Shown: positions 9,020-17,051 of the stretch, in pieces
Layout: every line of letters starts with the position of its first letter
How positions within the stretch are numbered: position 1 is the stretch's first letter
NCBI RefSeq assembly: GCF_003013405.1
Contig: NZ_PXZL01000030.1
Location: forward strand, 1-64,000
Direction: 5' to 3'
Length of the DNA: 64,000 nucleotides
From: Brevibacillus formosus
GTDB lineage: Bacteria; Bacillota; Bacilli; Brevibacillales; Brevibacillaceae
Translations under genes and position numbers: made by a program
Notes under the pieces: model-generated
What the model was told of the DNA's origin: nothing
Seen by the model: the letters and a program-made list of their open reading frames with translations, nothing else
The model's database searches: none

Positions 9020-9679
9020 CTACGTTTCTTCATTGCTCAGCTTTTCTTTTATCAGGTAACGGCATTTCACTTGTCCTTCCGTCATACACGATGTACGCTC
9101 TACATGCGCGTCTACTAGCGACTCAAACAAGGAGAGCTCGCATTGACATGCTTGGCGAAAGCGAATGGCTACTTGTAGGAGAGGACAATTTGCTTCTTCA
9201 AGCGTATACAAACCATCCCTGATTTTTTCCAAATGAGGCATGTATCCTTCTTCATTTTGTATGCTCGCCAACGTTTTCACTCGCTGGTCAAAACCTTGTC
9301 CTCTCATTACCTCCCGATAGTTTTGTAACGACCGTGCCATCCGCTTCTCAAATAGTTGATCGACAAAAGCTTCCCCATACAACTCCTGAATGCTCGCCAC
9401 CATCTCTGTAGCCAAATCGCTGTAGTGACGTGGAAATAAAAATTCCGCAGTATTCGTCAAATGATACACATAGGCTGGTCTGCCTGTTCGCTTACGAACG
9501 ATTCGAGACTCGATATACCGCTCTTTATGCAAAACATCTAAATGCTTACGCACCGCGACTTTTGTTATGCCGAGATGCTTTGACAGCTCCTGAACATCGA
9601 CCGAACGGCGCTTCTTAAGCAACATCAAAATTTCACGCCGTTTTTCCTGTTCCTGAAAATAGACCGCATGTCTGTTCAT
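9020..9679 (-). CDS. SufR-like transcriptional regulator with probable Fe-S cluster
   Basis: A 219-residue regulator. N-terminal DeoR/ArsR-type winged HTH (about 10-75: REILMLLKKRRSVDVQELSKHLGITKVAVRKHLDVL, then a GRPAYVYHLT wing). The C-terminal part has spaced cysteines (ANCPLLQ, ACQCELS, TSCMTE, VKCRYL) in the arrangement of SufR-type Fe-S sensors. The ATG at 9679 follows GAGGCAGG; longer frames overlap sodA. It lies 13 bases after sodA and shares its terminator, so the two are cotranscribed. A role in sensing oxidative damage or iron-sulfur state is inferred from the cysteines and the partner gene. Confidence 0.78.
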   Translation of the reverse strand: MNRHAVYFQEQEKRREILMLLKKRRSVDVQELSKHLGITKVAVRKHLDVLHKERYIESRIVRKRTGRPAYVYHLTNTAEFLFPRHYSDLATEMVASIQELYGEAFVDQLFEKRMARSLQNYREVMRGQGFDQRVKTLASIQNEEGYMPHLEKIRDGLYTLEEANCPLLQVAIRFRQACQCELSLFESLVDAHVERTSCMTEGQVKCRYLIKEKLSNEET

Positions 9680-9692
9680 TGTTGGACCTGCC

Positions 9693-10307
9693 TCAACGGA
9701 TTGCTTCGTTATACAAACGATTGACTTCCTCCCAATTGACCACATTCCACCACGACGAGACAAAATCAGGGCGTTTATTTTGGTACTGCAAGTAATATGC
9801 ATGCTCCCACACATCTACGACCAATATGGGCGTTTTCTTTTCCATAAAAGGAGTATCCTGATTGGGCGTGCTCATCACTTCCAACTTGTCTCCGTTGACT
9901 ACGAGCCATCCCCATCCTGATCCGAAACGACTGACAGCCGCTTTTGTCAATTCATCCTTCATTTGCTCAAAACTTCCGAAATACTTCTCGATCCCTTTCG
10001 CAATATCCCCTGTTGGTTTCCCGCCGCCAGTCGGACTCATGATCGACCAATACAAGCTGTGTCCATAATGCCCGCCTCCATGATTTCGAACAGCCATGCG
10101 GATGTCTTCCGGGATATCCTCCAAGTTATTGATTAGTTCTTCGACTGAAGCATTCCTGAACTGCGAGTAGTTTTCTAAAGCCTTGTTTAAGTTGGCTATA
10201 TACGTAGCATGATGCTTTCCGTGATGAATTTCCATCGTTCTCGCATCCAGATAAGGTTCCAGCTCATCATAGCGATATGGCAGTTCCGGTAACGTAAAGG
10301 CTTCCAT
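9693..10307 (-). CDS. sodA: Superoxide dismutase, Mn/Fe family
   Basis: A 204-residue cytoplasmic superoxide dismutase that converts superoxide to peroxide and oxygen. Visible family features: [12 protein letters not shown] (metal His), [11 protein letters not shown] (second metal His), NQDTP (the Gln typical of Mn enzymes) and [11 protein letters not shown] (Asp and His ligands). The residue before the second metal His is Gly where most members have Asn. I chose ATG 10307, 9 bases after GGAGG, over the TTG two codons earlier. It is followed by the SufR-like regulator. Confidence 0.93.
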   Translation of the reverse strand: MEAFTLPELPYRYDELEPYLDARTMEIHHGKHHATYIANLNKALENYSQFRNASVEELINNLEDIPEDIRMAVRNHGGGHYGHSLYWSIMSPTGGGKPTGDIAKGIEKYFGSFEQMKDELTKAAVSRFGSGWGWLVVNGDKLEVMSTPNQDTPFMEKKTPILVVDVWEHAYYLQYQNKRPDFVSSWWNVVNWEEVNRLYNEAIR

Positions 10308-10367
10308 TTCCAATCTCCTCCAATCTTGATTGTCGGTTACAAGCCTAGTTTACAAGATGAAAAATAT

Positions 10368-10483
10368 TTTGTACATATACAAATTTGTTTCCTTAATGCA
10401 AAATATAGTTATGTAGGAAACTTGCATTGCAAACCATACCGCTCTGTTGTAAAATATCGACAACTTATCTTTCCTAAAGGAAA
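10368..10483. promoter_or_regulatory. Two palindromes in the sodA/EAL intergenic region
   Basis: TTTGTA / TACAAA (10368-10383, 4-base centre) and TTTCCT / AGGAAA (10470-10483, 2-base centre) lie between the divergent sodA and EAL-protein genes. Either could be an operator, the first for sodA. No known box is matched with confidence. Confidence 0.35.
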
Positions 10484-10531
10484 CAATTTTTCTTTAAGTC
10501 AAATCTTTGGTGTAGGAAGGAATATGATTCC

Positions 10532-11254
10532 ATGAACGTCGTATTGCAAAAGGAACCTCCATATCCTGTTTTTCAGCCCCTGGTGCATTTGACGACAGGA
10601 CAATTTTTCGGGTATGAAGCACTTCTTCGCTCAGCTGCACACCGTACACCAGAAGCCCTTTTTCGAAAGGCTCGTGCAGAAGGATACTTATATGAATTGG
10701 ATACACTGTCGATGAAAAAAGCAATGGAATCATACTTTACGAGGGTGACTTTTTACGATCAAGCCCCGCTTTTGTTCATCAATGTGTTTCCTTCGACGTT
10801 GTTGAACCCTGCCTTCCTATCGTTTATTACGGAGGGCTTGTTTGGATCGTGGAACCGACGAATTGTCTTGGAAATTAACGAGGCCAATGAAGAAGACAAG
10901 ATGTGGGAGATAAGATTGTTGGGGCAAAAAATACGTGAGCTGCGTCAGCATGGATTCCTGATTGCATTAGATGATGTCGGCTCTGGTGCCGCTTCTTTAA
11001 AAAAGATCGTGGAGTATGAACCAGATATCGTTAAGCTCGACAGGTACTTCGGCAAGCAATTGTCCTCCATACCGAATAAACAAAAGCTCGTCTCGCTTTT
11101 CGTCCAATACTGCCAAGATCATACGCAGCTTGTACTGGAAGGAATCGAAGAGCCAGAGGACTTAGCTGTCGCTTTGGCGCTTGGGGTACCTGTTGGTCAG
11201 GGATTTTTGCTGGGGCACCCGGAACCACTTCAAGCAACACAAAAAAGACGATGA
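10532..11254 (+). CDS. Stand-alone EAL-domain protein, candidate c-di-GMP phosphodiesterase
   Basis: A 240-residue protein made up of a single EAL domain. The signature motifs are present in order: YEALLR (28-33), LEINE, LDDVGSG, VKLDR, LEGIE and GQGFLLG, so the metal-binding and catalytic acids appear intact and hydrolysis of cyclic di-GMP to pGpG is plausible. There is no membrane segment or sensor domain, so it is probably cytosolic or works with a partner. GGAAGG precedes the ATG. Its stop codon lies within the stem of the SASP terminator downstream. Confidence 0.85.
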   Translation: MNVVLQKEPPYPVFQPLVHLTTGQFFGYEALLRSAAHRTPEALFRKARAEGYLYELDTLSMKKAMESYFTRVTFYDQAPLLFINVFPSTLLNPAFLSFITEGLFGSWNRRIVLEINEANEEDKMWEIRLLGQKIRELRQHGFLIALDDVGSGAASLKKIVEYEPDIVKLDRYFGKQLSSIPNKQKLVSLFVQYCQDHTQLVLEGIEEPEDLAVALALGVPVGQGFLLGHPEPLQATQKRR

Positions 11255-11270
11255 AAACTTTCTCATCGTC
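11241..11270 (-). terminator. SASP gene terminator
   Basis: Arms GACGATGA (11248-11255) and TCATCGTC (11263-11270); on the minus strand followed by six T. The left arm contains the stop codon of the opposite-strand EAL gene. Confidence 0.8.
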
Positions 11271-11317
11271 TCTCGTGCATGAGCCACATATTGTTCCGAA
11301 ATCCTCACAAGGAGGGA

Positions 11318-11506
11318 TTACAGACGAAACATTTGCTGTTCAGCGTATTGTACCAAACGCTTCGTCATCTCTCCGCCGACAGAGCCATTTTGACGTGCCG
11401 ACGTATCTGCGCCCAACTCGACTCCAAATTCAGCAGCGATCTCGTACTTTAATTGGTCTAATGCTGCACGAGCTTGTCCATACACCAAGGAATTCGAACG
11501 TGCCAT
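11318..11506 (-). CDS. Alpha/beta-type small acid-soluble spore protein
   Basis: A 62-residue SASP that coats and protects spore DNA from UV and other damage in the forespore. It has the family's hallmark segments: [21 protein letters not shown], which spans the GPR germination-protease cleavage region, and [18 protein letters not shown] in the DNA-binding C-terminal half. AGAGGTGA precedes the ATG. A near-perfect SigG promoter is upstream at 11544-11573 and a terminator downstream, so it is a single-gene unit expressed late in the forespore. Confidence 0.96.
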   Translation of the reverse strand: MARSNSLVYGQARAALDQLKYEIAAEFGVELGADTSARQNGSVGGEMTKRLVQYAEQQMFRL

Positions 11507-11543
11507 TGCTGTTCACCTCTGGTTGTCATTGATTGAGTGATGG

Positions 11544-11573
11544 TAGTATGTGCAGATTATGGGAGTGTATTCA
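11544..11573 (-). promoter_or_regulatory. SigG-type forespore promoter of the SASP gene
   Basis: On the minus strand, -35 TGAATA (complement of 11568-11573) and -10 CATACTA (complement of 11544-11550), separated by 17 bases, match the SigG consensus. The -35 overlaps the stop codon of the upstream gene (11571-11573). Confidence 0.85.
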
Positions 11574-12878
11574 AACATGCTCCGACCGTAGTCTTTGTTC
11601 TTTGGAAACGACACCACTCACCACGTAAACTGGCGCGCCTTCCTCCGAATACACTTTTCTCGCAATGTTCGTTTGCTCCCATTTTTCTAATAACATTGCT
11701 GCCTCATCCATGGTGATCCTGGCATTGTAAGCCAACTCGTAAACAGCTAAAGCACCGCCCTTCTTCGTAGCTACTTGCAGTGCAATTCGCTCGATTCTCT
11801 CTAGCTCCGGTTTTTGTGAGAAGGCAAAATAACCGTAGATCCCCCCTATGATGGTACAAGCGAGAATGAAGATAAGGCTGTTCCAATGTACTAGGGCATA
11901 GCCGCCTACATAGCTGAAGACAAATGCTAAACAGCTAAACAGCAGAAATTTCGACCTTTTATCGATCCATGCAGGGATCGGATCATACTCTTCGTCATAT
12001 TCGCACACTTCCGACTCATCCGTATAATTCGGAAAGAGATAGATGATTCCCCCGTCTTCTTGATGCGTAATCGAGCAGTAATTTCTTTTGTGCCATTTAT
12101 CGATCATGGGCTCCATCGATTGATAGCTTTCATGCGTATAATAAGGAATCTCTTTCGGATTGAGTTCCCCTTCATTATCCATGACATACGTCAAAACATC
12201 GTGTTCCGAATGGCGTTGATCCGCCTTTCGATGGGAGGACAATAGGTAACGTCCGATAAAAACGAGAAAGATGAGTGCAGTAATTGCAGCATAGAGATAC
12301 TCACTCTGGTTTAGTAAGATCTGTTCTTCGGAGATCATAATCAATGTGCCAATAACTGTAAGTAATACACCACGAACGATTCTTTTTTTGCGTATGCGCT
12401 GCGTTCGTTCGAGCTCTTGTGTTTCCTCATCATCAGCCTCCTCGTTGTCGTCACTTTCATAAGGCATTTGTCCGTATACGTGATCATCCAAATGATAGAC
12501 GGCCATCTTGCCAGGTAAGGAGGACGTCCTCAGAACCTTTCGTTGTTCCATCTCTTTCAGAATTTGCTCACACTGCGTTAGCGGCAACTGTGACTCCAGA
12601 GCAAACGATGCAACAGTGACGACTCCAAGATTACGATTGGCGACCGTCATTGCAACGGCTTGCTGTGTTCGTTGCATTTGCCTTTTTGCCAGCCTTTTTC
12701 CTTCCATGTAAAAGAGCGCGTAGCCAATGGAAATGAGACTCATGAAAATTGCTAAGAAGATTGTGTTGTCTAAGATTTGATAAATGCCATCAATGATAAA
12801 ATAACCGATAAACAAGCCAAGTATGAGAAAAACGCCAATAACAAAAAGAATCACCAAGCTACCTAAAAATTTATTCAT
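11571..12878 (-). CDS. Membrane protein with three TM-pair/winged-helix repeats (unknown function)
   Basis: A 435-residue protein I cannot assign to a named family. It appears to repeat one plan three times: two transmembrane helices then a soluble winged-helix-like domain. TM pairs are at about 7-57, 168-213 and 310-352; the soluble parts at about 72-130, 225-284 and 362-423 each look like helix-turn-helix-strand-strand (e.g. GVVTVASFALESQLPLTQCE). An acidic linker (141-156) separates unit 1 from unit 2. The start at 12878 follows GAGGGGCG; the gene upstream ends 7 bases before it and has the same TM-wHTH plan, so the two form an operon. Membrane-bound regulation or scaffolding is possible. 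Confidence 0.75.
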   Translation of the reverse strand: MNKFLGSLVILFVIGVFLILGLFIGYFIIDGIYQILDNTIFLAIFMSLISIGYALFYMEGKRLAKRQMQRTQQAVAMTVANRNLGVVTVASFALESQLPLTQCEQILKEMEQRKVLRTSSLPGKMAVYHLDDHVYGQMPYESDDNEEADDEETQELERTQRIRKKRIVRGVLLTVIGTLIMISEEQILLNQSEYLYAAITALIFLVFIGRYLLSSHRKADQRHSEHDVLTYVMDNEGELNPKEIPYYTHESYQSMEPMIDKWHKRNYCSITHQEDGGIIYLFPNYTDESEVCEYDEEYDPIPAWIDKRSKFLLFSCLAFVFSYVGGYALVHWNSLIFILACTIIGGIYGYFAFSQKPELERIERIALQVATKKGGALAVYELAYNARITMDEAAMLLEKWEQTNIARKVYSEEGAPVYVVSGVVSKEQRLRSEHV

Positions 12879-12885
12879 TCGCCCC

Positions 12886-13356
12886 TCATTCCTCACCTTC
12901 AGTAAAGCCCGCGAAATAATAGAGAATGTCACCCTTCTCGGTTACACTTAGGTCAGCAAAACCGTCTTTTTGAAGCTTAATTAGAATATTTTGGGCTTTT
13001 TGTATCGTAAGAGCAGATTGGGACGCGATATCCGCTGCCGTCACATAGCCCTGCTGATCACGTGCAAGGGAAAGAATAAACAGGATGTTCTCGGACTCGA
13101 GGCTTTCAAAAAACTTGAGCTTTTTAAGCCCTTTTGATTTTGCTCTTTTGTATTTGATTTCAAGTGGCAGTCCAAGGATGAAACCAAGTGTCATGGCATT
13201 CACCACATAATGTAAGGCTGTCATTTCATAAGGAATGTACGCTTCATATCTCTCCCCATAAAAAAAGAGCAGAAAACCCTCCACATAAGGTTGTAGGATC
13301 GGCTGCAGCCAGAGAGATAACAACCAAATGCAAATTATCATCCCAAAAACAATCAT
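12886..13356 (-). CDS. Membrane protein with one C-terminal winged-helix domain (unknown function)
   Basis: A 156-residue protein with two hydrophobic helices (about 2-22 and 46-64) followed by a basic linker and a winged-helix-like domain (88-150: NILFILSLARDQQGYVTAADIASQ then LILIKLQKDGF-type recognition and wing strands). The ATG at 13356 follows AAGGGA; the longer in-frame ATG at 13395 lacks a ribosome site. The plan equals one unit of the three-unit protein encoded immediately downstream, suggesting a shared origin and a joint complex in the membrane. Confidence 0.72.
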   Translation of the reverse strand: MIVFGMIICIWLLSLWLQPILQPYVEGFLLFFYGERYEAYIPYEMTALHYVVNAMTLGFILGLPLEIKYKRAKSKGLKKLKFFESLESENILFILSLARDQQGYVTAADIASQSALTIQKAQNILIKLQKDGFADLSVTEKGDILYYFAGFTEGEE

Positions 13357-13423
13357 GAAATCCCTTCTTTTCACTCTATTTTTCAGAAATATCATCCGAC
13401 TAAATTTTACCTGAATAAATAAA

Positions 13424-13450
13424 AAAAGACACCAACAAATTACTAGTGTC
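13424..13450 (-). terminator. Terminator of the 13450 gene
   Basis: Arms close to AGACACTAG and the A-run side near 13424-13435 form a short hairpin (AGACAC / GTGTCT); on the minus strand a run of T follows. It lies immediately after the stop of the 89-residue gene. Confidence 0.65.
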
Positions 13451-13719
13451 TATGGACCCATTTTTCCATGTTTCTCGAACCCAACCCTGGAAGGGAGATT
13501 CTTTACATCCTCATTATGATAGGCATGAATGATATCCGGTACATACGCTTCCGTCAATCGAATGCCTTCAAGAATCATTTCCTTTTCTTCTTCTGACAAG
13601 CTGAAAAACAGGTCACCGCATTTTTCGCAAGCCATCACCCACCGATCCTCTAGCTTTTGCAGGCGTTTCATATCCCATTGCACGTCTTGCTCACATGTTA
13701 GGCAGGCAATGATTTTCAT
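13450..13719 (-). CDS. Small protein with two Cys-x2-Cys pairs (putative zinc ribbon)
   Basis: An 89-residue protein with CLTC at residues 6-9 and CEKC at 31-34, a spacing that suits a zinc ribbon or knuckle. The rest is acidic and helical (SLSEEEKEMILEGIRL). The ATG has GGAGGGAAAG upstream and the gene has its own terminator. I do not recognise a named family. The neighbours (membrane winged-helix proteins, GreA-C-like protein) suggest nothing firm about function. Confidence 0.7.
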   Translation of the reverse strand: MKIIACLTCEQDVQWDMKRLQKLEDRWVMACEKCGDLFFSLSEEEKEMILEGIRLTEAYVPDIIHAYHNEDVKNLPSRVGFEKHGKMGP

Positions 13720-13776
13720 CGTCTTTCCCTCCTGTACACACAGCTTCCTTTTCTTGCATTTTACCTAGAATGCACA

Positions 13777-13805
13777 AAAAAAGACACTAACTCCGTGTTA
13801 GTGCC
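13777..13805 (-). terminator. Terminator of the GreA-C-like gene
   Basis: Hairpin with arms GACACTAAC and GTTAGTGCC-type sequence (about 13784-13805); on the minus strand a run of seven T follows. Confidence 0.75.
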
Positions 13806-13836
13806 TTCTCATGTAATTGATGCAATGGGTAGATTC

Positions 13837-14295
13837 CTAAGGTGACGAGAATCCCCCCATATATGTAAAGCTTATCTCCCGAACCTGCACCTGTTGCCTG
13901 CCAACCGGACTTTCCAGCACAACAGAATCGTGTGGAGCCGCTAGCAGTAGCTGCCTGCCTATGGGCGATAAGAATGAAATTCTGTTGTTATCCGGGTCAA
14001 TGTCTGTGGGATAAACCACCGTAAATGACTCCTCAAATTGATCTTCTTCAAATAGTACTTTTACACTGCTGCCTAATAACGTAATTGCTTTAAGCGATTG
14101 AAAGAGTGCACTGTCTTCTTTTGCCAGAAGGCTTTCAAGTGTTTGCTTGTAACGCTCGACAATCTCATCGATGGCTTGCTTTTCTTTCCCATAATTGCGT
14201 ACATATTGATCGTAAAAGAGAGAATACTGCTCGTCAAAAAAGACTAGCTGGTTGATCAGATGATTTCTGGTGCCATTCAAAATACTAGGGTTCAT
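13837..14295 (-). CDS. GreA/GreB C-terminal-domain protein
   Basis: A 152-residue protein. The N-terminal part (about 1-65) is helical but does not resemble the two-helix GreA finger with its acidic tip. The C-terminal part (about 75-150) matches the GreA/GreB FKBP-like domain: LLGSSVKVLF, TVVYPTDIDPDNNRISFLSPIG and LLAAPHDSVVLESPVGRQQVQV. Such proteins bind RNA polymerase, or act like Rnk, but without the finger it is unlikely to stimulate transcript cleavage. The ATG at 14295 overlaps a 23-codon upstream ORF that has a stronger ribosome site, so expression may be coupled. Confidence 0.8.
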   Translation of the reverse strand: MNPSILNGTRNHLINQLVFFDEQYSLFYDQYVRNYGKEKQAIDEIVERYKQTLESLLAKEDSALFQSLKAITLLGSSVKVLFEEDQFEESFTVVYPTDIDPDNNRISFLSPIGRQLLLAAPHDSVVLESPVGRQQVQVREISFTYMGGFSSP

Positions 14296-14356
14296 AGTAG
14301 ATTTCACCCCCCAGTTGCTTTTCATAAACATGTTTGATGAACGTAATGTTCTTCAT
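14285..14356 (-). CDS. 23-residue upstream ORF, translationally coupled leader
   Basis: Short ORF that starts ATG AAG AAC at 14356, 8-9 bases after a perfect AAGGAGG, and ends with TAG at 14285-14287, overlapping the GreA-C-like start by 11 bases in another frame. The encoded peptide (MKNITFIKHVYEKQLGGEIY plus YEP) is not a recognised family. The much better ribosome site lies in front of this ORF, so ribosomes probably terminate on it and restart at 14295. It could also be a real micropeptide. Confidence 0.5.
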   Translation of the reverse strand: MKNITFIKHVYEKQLGGEIYYEP

Positions 14357-14374
14357 CGGAAAAACCCTCCTTAA

Positions 14375-14397
14375 AAAAATAGCCCCCGAAGGGACTC
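14375..14397 (-). terminator. Terminator of the blaI-M56 operon
   Basis: A CCC-ttcg-GGG tetraloop hairpin (about 14381-14396); on the minus strand it is followed by ATTTTTTT. It lies just downstream of the M56 gene and only a few bases before the leader ORF's ribosome site. Confidence 0.7.
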
Positions 14398-14439
14398 TCA
14401 TCATTGTATCAATAATTTCAAAATGATTCCATCTGCTGT

Positions 14440-16650
14440 TTAGAAATGGTTTTCAATTGCCTTTTCCTTTACCAGAGCTGCTACCACTTGCTGTTGTACC
14501 TCCGCTTCCACTTCTTTGAACGTCACTTTATAGCAGACATCTTCTTTTAACCAAAAATACGTATGGTTGAATTTCTCTTTTGGGCTACTCATTGTATCAT
14601 CGATTTTATAGGGCGCTGTGCGGAATACTTCTTGGCCACTAATATTCAAAGAAGTGACAGGAACTTCAAATTTTACCCCGTCTATTCTCTCAAAAGGGAC
14701 CTTTTTTGTTTTTCTCATGTTTTCCACAATGGATTTGTCCTTGATTTGGGCAAACAGCACAATCGTTTTTGGTTTTTCAGGATTTTCAAACGTGATATGA
14801 ATGGTGCGCTTGTGTTTATCCTCTTCGTTTTCAGGGTAACTAAAATTGAGCTTTTTACTGACATAAGCATCTGTCACTTTATAACCGGATGGCAAATCCA
14901 AAGGAAAAACGGGAGCAAAGCCGATTATTTCTGAGAAATACTCCAGATCCTCTAAATCAAGGATATCGCTATTCATAAAGTTGTAATTGACGTACCTTTT
15001 TCTCAGTTCTTCATTTGGCGATTGAAACGATCCGATGATTTTTACGATCTCCTCATTTTCTAAGTGGCCATCTACTTCGATAGAATAATAGAGACCTTCA
15101 TCACTCCAGAAATATAATACTTCTTGATCGATAGAACCTTCACCAGAAGTTGTCTTTCTTATGATAACTTTTACGGTTTTTCCATTCGCGGATAGGTCTT
15201 CTTCTGCTGAGAGTGTGGAGATGGTACTACCGTCTTCCGATCTTACTTGTAAAGATTCCTGGGTCCTTTCGACTGTGCTCGTTTCTATTTTGAGCCTGGT
15301 GTCGGGACTTTGAAAAAAATGGAGCACGCTGTTATCCGAAGGTCCAGATTCCTCCGAGCGATAGATAATGCTGTTTTGATAGGTAACTTCTGGTGGCAAA
15401 TAAGACGGAACTTTGAAAGTAAAACCAGCAAGTTTTTCAGCTTTTTCCAGCCGATTCGTCCCCTTGACGGGTGTTTCCCCAAACAAGGGGCGCATTTTAT
15501 CCTCTTGTTTTACAGGCATCTGAAGTGTTGACGGCTCTGCTGCGTTTGTAAGTGTGACTGCACTAATAACTAGCCCGCATGCAATGGCTACTGCTGATAA
15601 CTTTGCGGAGCCTTTTTTGAACGTGGAAATCATTTGAATTCTCCTTTTCATTTGATTAGAATGATGGGAATGGTGAAAATAGAGTGGATACGGCATGGGT
15701 CTTTTCTCTGAAATTTGTCTCGCAAATGAAAGCAGTGTCATGCCATAGGGAATCGATTCTTTTTCCCCCAGAATTTCCAAAACATATTCATCACACGCAA
15801 GCTCCATATCTGCCTTCATTTTTCGAATCCATACCCATACTAGCGGATTCATCCAATGGATCGCGAGTGCTAGGGAACCGAGGAAGCTCCACAACAAATC
15901 TTTGCGCTTGTGGTGAGCGAGCTCATGAGCGAAGACGTGATACAACTCGCCATCTGACAACGATTGGTATACATCCCGCGGACAATAAACCCATGGTGAA
16001 AAGATCCCCGAGATTAGCGGTCCCTTCGCTAGTGCTCCTGTGTAGACGGGCATTTCCCTTTTTACACCAAACTTCTCTCTGCACGCATTCATGATGGTCG
16101 TTACTCTTTCATCTGTCACCCGTATCAAAAAGCGTTCTTTGGTGTGCATGTTATACAAGTAAATGAATAGTCTCGCCAACAAAATGACTACGCCGATAAG
16201 CCACACTCCCGCCAAAATGTGAATATAGGCAGCATGAGTGGATGCAGCACCCATTTTATTACCCTCGACAGCTCCGACTTGCATGACCCCGCCATTGTCA
16301 CCTTGTAAAGCCAAGCCAGTGTTAGCTGGAATACCACGAGGTTCCGTTTGTGTCACTTCTGGTGCGATAGAGGCGGAGAGCGGCTGGGTGACCGATATCC
16401 CGTTACTTGCCAACCCGTTACTCGCCCAGGAAATCCAAGTGAAGAGGCTAAAGGAACTCTCCGGTAGCACGGGAATCATTAGGCGTGCCAAAACGATGAA
16501 CCATAACAAATGATGCATGCGCCAGCTGATCGCTTGGCGAACTCCTTTTTTTATGGCTACCAGCAAAATAGCTACCAGGCTCGCCCCCAGCGAAGCGTAG
16601 CACATCCACAAAAAAACATTCCCTAGAATATCCATGTACTGCTCCCTCAT
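14440..16650 (-). CDS. BlaR1/MecR1-like M56 membrane metallopeptidase with a non-PBP exported domain
   Basis: A 736-residue integral membrane protein. The N-terminal half (1-340) is an M56 sensor-protease domain: helices near 10-35, 48-65 and 145-168, the zinc motif HELAHHKR (243-250) and ELACDEY (284-290). A further helix near 350-368 leads to a long exported C-terminal region (about 380-736) that looks like two DUF4367-type beta domains, not the penicillin-binding sensor of BlaR1. In the family, ligand binding outside activates the protease, which inactivates the BlaI repressor. The ATG overlaps the blaI stop (TGATG). The signal it senses is unknown. Confidence 0.88.
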   Translation of the reverse strand: MREQYMDILGNVFLWMCYASLGASLVAILLVAIKKGVRQAISWRMHHLLWFIVLARLMIPVLPESSFSLFTWISWASNGLASNGISVTQPLSASIAPEVTQTEPRGIPANTGLALQGDNGGVMQVGAVEGNKMGAASTHAAYIHILAGVWLIGVVILLARLFIYLYNMHTKERFLIRVTDERVTTIMNACREKFGVKREMPVYTGALAKGPLISGIFSPWVYCPRDVYQSLSDGELYHVFAHELAHHKRKDLLWSFLGSLALAIHWMNPLVWVWIRKMKADMELACDEYVLEILGEKESIPYGMTLLSFARQISEKRPMPYPLYFHHSHHSNQMKRRIQMISTFKKGSAKLSAVAIACGLVISAVTLTNAAEPSTLQMPVKQEDKMRPLFGETPVKGTNRLEKAEKLAGFTFKVPSYLPPEVTYQNSIIYRSEESGPSDNSVLHFFQSPDTRLKIETSTVERTQESLQVRSEDGSTISTLSAEEDLSANGKTVKVIIRKTTSGEGSIDQEVLYFWSDEGLYYSIEVDGHLENEEIVKIIGSFQSPNEELRKRYVNYNFMNSDILDLEDLEYFSEIIGFAPVFPLDLPSGYKVTDAYVSKKLNFSYPENEEDKHKRTIHITFENPEKPKTIVLFAQIKDKSIVENMRKTKKVPFERIDGVKFEVPVTSLNISGQEVFRTAPYKIDDTMSSPKEKFNHTYFWLKEDVCYKVTFKEVEAEVQQQVVAALVKEKAIENHF

Positions 16651-17033
16651 CACGGCTTCTTCTTTTGTTTTTCCGTCAGTATTTTTTGCAGCTTGTCGAT
16701 TTCTTCGTTGGATAGCTGCACATCTTCGAGAAAATTGGTCATCATCGTGCCTGCTGCGCCGTTAAATACTCGTTTCAAAAAGGATTCGCTTTCCGCACGT
16801 TTGCATTCATCTTCTTGGACGAGTGGGAAATATCGGTAGCTGCGGCCAGATTTTTCATAGCTGATTGCCTTCTTTTTGAGCAGCCTGTTCAAAAACGTGC
16901 GTACCGTTTGCTCTGTCCATTCGATATCGGCTGGTAAGCGCTCTATGATTTGCTCCGCTGTCGCTGGATGGTCTCGCCAAATCACCTTCATGATTTCCCA
17001 CTCCGCCTCCGATATTTTCGGCATGTTGCTCAT
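16650..17033 (-). CDS. BlaI/MecI/CopY-family repressor
   Basis: A 127-residue winged-helix repressor (PKISEAEWEIMKVIWRDHPATAEQIIERL, then TVRTFLNRLLKKKAI and the YEKSGRSYRYFPLV wing). The C-terminal helices dimerise. In this family the repressor is cleaved on signal from the partner M56 protease. The start at ATG 17033 is 8 bases after AGAGGTG; a GTG one codon earlier is an alternative. Two BlaI-type operators lie directly upstream (17052-17067 and 17085-17099), so it autoregulates this operon. Confidence 0.92.
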   Translation of the reverse strand: MSNMPKISEAEWEIMKVIWRDHPATAEQIIERLPADIEWTEQTVRTFLNRLLKKKAISYEKSGRSYRYFPLVQEDECKRAESESFLKRVFNGAAGTMMTNFLEDVQLSNEEIDKLQKILTEKQKKKP

Positions 17034-17051
17034 CACGTTGTCACCTCTTAT

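Noticed and set aside
14440-16650. Beta-lactam resistance locus
   Set aside because: The M56 protein lacks the penicillin-binding sensor domain and no beta-lactamase gene is nearby, so BlaR1-type resistance is not supported.
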